Part shown: in pieces, positions 8,301-9,156 of the stretch | Layout: each line of letters opens with the position of its first letter | Numbering within the stretch: position 1 is the stretch's first letter | DNA from: Candidatus Nomurabacteria bacterium | Lineage (GTDB): Bacteria > Patescibacteriota > Minisyncoccia > Phycocordibacterales > PALSA-1337 | Length of the DNA: 9,156 bases | Direction: 5' to 3' | NCBI GenBank assembly: GCA_943354625.1 | Contig: CALRCS010000024.1 | Location: forward strand, 1 to 9,156 | Translations under genes and position numbers: made by a program | The notes under the pieces: generated by a model | What the model was told of the DNA's origin: nothing | The model's input: the letters and a program-made list of their open reading frames with translations, nothing else | Databases searched by the model: none

Positions 8301-9156
8301 ATTATTTGAAGAGAGAATCCAATGCTTTAGATTTAGACCTGCACCATAATCTGTAAGGGCGAGTTGTCCTTTCATAGTGTTACTTGCGCTTGTTGAGGCT
8401 ATTTGTATCATCCAGTTTGGTGTAGTTGTACCAATTCCTACATTACCATCATCACGTACTAAGAAATGAGTTGCACCGTCTAGACCAGTTACATTCAATG
8501 CTGAAGATGCTGAGGTGTTACCTGTACCTTGGACAGTTAATCGAGAAAGTGGTGAACTTGTCCCAATCCCCACATTGTTTGCAAAATATGCAATACCCGT
8601 AGTTGTAGCCCCACCAGAGATTGTCAGACCTCCTGCTTGTGTACCTGAACCGATAGTTGAAGAAGCTAGAGAGTATATACCTGCAGTGAATCCTATGAGA
8701 GTACCTGTAGCATTAGCATTTGCTGTTGCACCCCATGCTCCTGGAGTGAATGGAAAGGCTGTCTGGGCAACAGTTGCATAATCTGTACCAGCTACAGCTG
8801 CAATGACAGTTCCTGCTGTTGTTGTCTTTAGGAGAGAACCGGAGACGATAGATGAGATTACAAGATTTGTTGTTGAGGCTGTAGTAGCTGAGAGCATTGT
8901 GGTTGAGGCGTATGGGAAAGTGGAGGCAGTAGAAGTAGTTGCAGTGAAATATGCTGATACTGTTTCTCCATTTACAGAGAGCTTGGCATAAGGAGAAGTT
9001 GTACCGATTCCGACGTTGCCACCACCAACAGCCATTTTAATATTAGCATTGGTATCATCTCCAATGTTTATACCACTACCTGCAGAAGCATTACCTGAAC
9101 GTAAATATAATTGACTATTACCCAATCCTGAATCAACAATAAGATTTAATCCACCA
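5340..9156 (-). CDS. Giant repeat fibre protein, phage-tail-fibre-like, with G2-like and H-type-lectin-like C-terminal domains; 5' end cut
   Basis: The frame is open from the right edge to TAG at 5340-5342 (1271 codons visible), so the true start, and any signal peptide, lies outside. Numbers here count from the TTG at 9123-9125. Residues about 36-670 carry eight GIGT(T/S)(S/T)P...L.V-type repeats separated by Thr/Ser/Gly-rich spacers (ASTFPYASTT occurs at 67-76 and 341-350). This is the style of trimeric tail fibres and adhesin stalks. Residues 779 and 786 are the only cysteines (CVDLDGWC). Residues about 795-932 resemble the G2-type domain of phage tail spikes: SDVAELYP, then ILGVISTAPGLVLG, GRVPVKIS, GEIVVGD and VIGIALD. 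A short predicted coiled coil is at about 990-1018. Residues about 1070-1160 fit an H-type-lectin-like sandwich (VDVVFDREYSEQPIV, then KGFTIILNKP and IRLSWIALAV). The last ~95 residues are Pro-rich. It is probably an exported trimeric attachment fibre; domain names rest on motif recall, not on a search. No LPXTG or YadA-type anchor is present. Confidence 0.88.
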   Translation of the reverse strand, partial: GGLNLIVDSGLGNSQLYLRSGNASAGSGINIGDDTNANIKMAVGGGNVGIGTTSPYAKLSVNGETVSAYFTATTSTASTFPYASTTMLSATTASTTNLVISSIVSGSLLKTTTAGTVIAAVAGTDYATVAQTAFPFTPGAWGATANANATGTLIGFTAGIYSLASSTIGSGTQAGGLTISGGATTTGIAYFANNVGIGTSSPLSRLTVQGTGNTSASSALNVTGLDGATHFLVRDDGNVGIGTTTPNWMIQIASTSASNTMKGQLALTDYGAGLNLKHWILSSNNGNLYFATSSDALSTSTMSALTINTNGYFGIGSSTPSATLSVAGNTLLSGNLIVNSGGHIEVLGNTASTFPYASTTAFTVLGTAYFGGSGIWTATGNVGIGTSSPYAKLSVVGEVVASYFSATSTTATSTFAGGMNVGNGSLVYDYYSGITSIASAEMGNLSFDTDAGVITWVDMDVTSSALVNSVESYSAALDNNPLLTVYGKADGQGNIIASSTGIGIGTTTPMALLDVYAGLTTSVTNGFMSNYNAVSISNWATSSTANVIKTGLNIISKGNWIGNGSSNIGLYVSSVTGGTRNYDAIFNGGGTVGIGTTTPVWMMQIASTSASNTMKGQLALTDNGAGANLKHWIFSSNNGNLYIATSSDALATSTISAFTINTKGYVGISSTTPSLKFVVGGSAYMGTGSTDALTLQVGTVIYPIAATTTVTNVLNSYTIATSTSVGGNSVFNLSFSSTGATSTVGFFVSTSTLLEAGKGLGVVNNLKQYIIVGDGKTQAGMAIVKGGLCVDLDGWCTASSSGQISGRVLATGQSDVAELYPSNESLQAGEIVSTLAQGVITLARIENESKILGVISTAPGLVLGSGPDESTDPGVRYPVALAGRVPVKISLENGEIVVGDSLSLSETIPGIAMKAKLNSKVIGIALDSYASTTIGGTVLMFVSNNAKIDNHAQVANALNQYVSFATTTEFKNASNFKNSITVTGTVTAETLIANSIQSPVLDLLNTQITDISSTTNSLDERIKALEASTTVSLAKLFNPEGGLEFIGSVLFKGGLKVDSISSISDIINLDSDVNVIGRPYFNQDVAGFVLIKKDAKKVDVVFDREYSEQPIVTASIAFNDTDNEAEQEAIFASNIQSFITKKSAKGFTIILNKPTPYDIRLSWIALAVKNAKTATSTEATSVINTIIVPPVQIIAPIITPEVVASGTPPVVIETSTTTSPVAPSTPEIVPVESPVPPAPTPTPPAPEPVLAPEPAPIPPTPEPAPVVSEVP
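5343..5633 (-). repeat. Proline-rich low-complexity tail of the fibre gene
   Basis: The last ~97 codons encode a tail rich in Pro, Ala, Val, Glu and Thr, with APEP/PEPAP-type units, ending in PAPVVSEVP. It is acidic and has no sortase signal or closing transmembrane segment. Such tails often act as extended spacers or as flexible partner-binding segments. The small membrane protein two genes downstream has a shorter Pro/Ala/Thr tail. Confidence 0.8.
7137..7388 (-). repeat. 84-residue internal duplication, copy B
   Basis: This encodes residues 580-663 of the fibre (GTVGIGTTTPVWM through GYVGISSTTP) and is the partner of copy A at 8196-8447. Differences cluster in the second half and at hydrophobic positions (Leu/Phe, Met/Ile, Phe/Ile), as expected for a duplication that has kept its fold. 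The two copies are about 1.06 kb apart in direct orientation. Confidence 0.92.
8196..8447 (-). repeat. 84-residue internal duplication, copy A
   Basis: These 252 nt encode residues 227-310 of the fibre (GNVGIGTTTPNWM through GYFGIGSSTP). They align without gaps to copy B at 7137-7388; my hand count is 70 of 84 identical residues. The core SASNTMKGQLALTD is identical in both. The unit spans two GIGT motifs, so it is a whole structural module. Confidence 0.92.

Larger units (their letters stand above)
7119..9020 (-). repeat. Eight GIGTTSP-type protein repeats in the fibre gene
   Basis: On the minus strand the repeats read, in order, VGIGTTSPYAKLSV, VGIGTSSPLSRLTV, VGIGTTTPNWMIQI, FGIGSSTPSATLSV, VGIGTSSPYAKLSV, IGIGTTTPMALLDV, VGIGTTTPVWMMQI and VGISSTTPSLKFVV. 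Spacing is irregular, from about 40 to about 150 residues, so this is a dispersed structural motif rather than a strict tandem array. It probably marks the recurring turn and strand of a trimeric beta stalk. Confidence 0.9.

Noticed and set aside
5340..9156. S74-type intramolecular chaperone or YadA-type translocator at the fibre C-terminus
   Set aside because: There is no SD.RLK-type motif and no closing transmembrane beta segment. The C-terminus is a lectin-like domain plus a Pro-rich tail instead.
5340..9156. Prophage remnant
   Set aside because: Only the fibre-like protein hints at phage. All neighbours are cellular surface-type genes, and no integrase, terminase, capsid or att-like repeat is seen.

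Overview
The window looks like an AT-rich chromosomal segment of a candidate-phyla-radiation (Patescibacteria) bacterium, probably of the Parcubacteria group. This is an inference from family resemblance. The evidence is a very long fibre protein of GIGT(T/S)(S/T)P repeats ending in a DVAELYP...STAPGLVLG domain, secreted proteins built from LamG modules whose ends read SELYNLG, and a small anchored protein with a LPEGEEPT...DPTQLQNQPFF block. I associate these sequence styles with that lineage. Stops are TAA or TAG and no frame needs UGA read as an amino acid, so a recoded Gracilibacteria/SR1 genome is not indicated.

Everything supported lies on the minus strand and is read from right to left. 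The order is: (1) a giant repeat fibre, >1271 codons, cut by the right edge; (2) a membrane-anchored class A beta-lactamase-like serine hydrolase; (3) a small single-pass membrane protein with a conserved extracytoplasmic domain of unknown function; (4) a secreted protein with three LamG domains; (5) a second secreted LamG protein, a paralogue of (4), cut by the left edge. Spacings are 21, 44, 0 and 4 nt, so all five could be one transcript. A candidate promoter in the 44-nt gap could start a separate, nearly leaderless transcript for genes 3-5. There is no gene-free stretch over 50 nt, and no RNA gene, CRISPR array, insertion sequence or terminator hairpin was seen.

The common theme is the cell surface. 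Three products carry beta-sandwich, lectin-like or fibre modules suited to binding glycans or other surfaces, and the other two are single-pass membrane proteins facing outward. A surface-attachment and envelope-remodelling locus in a host-dependent or biofilm-dwelling small cell is a reasonable hypothesis, but nothing in the sequence proves a shared function.

The DNA also records modular growth. An 84-residue block is duplicated inside the fibre gene, a 132-bp linker is almost perfectly duplicated inside the complete LamG gene, and a diverged third copy of that linker lies in the neighbouring paralogue.
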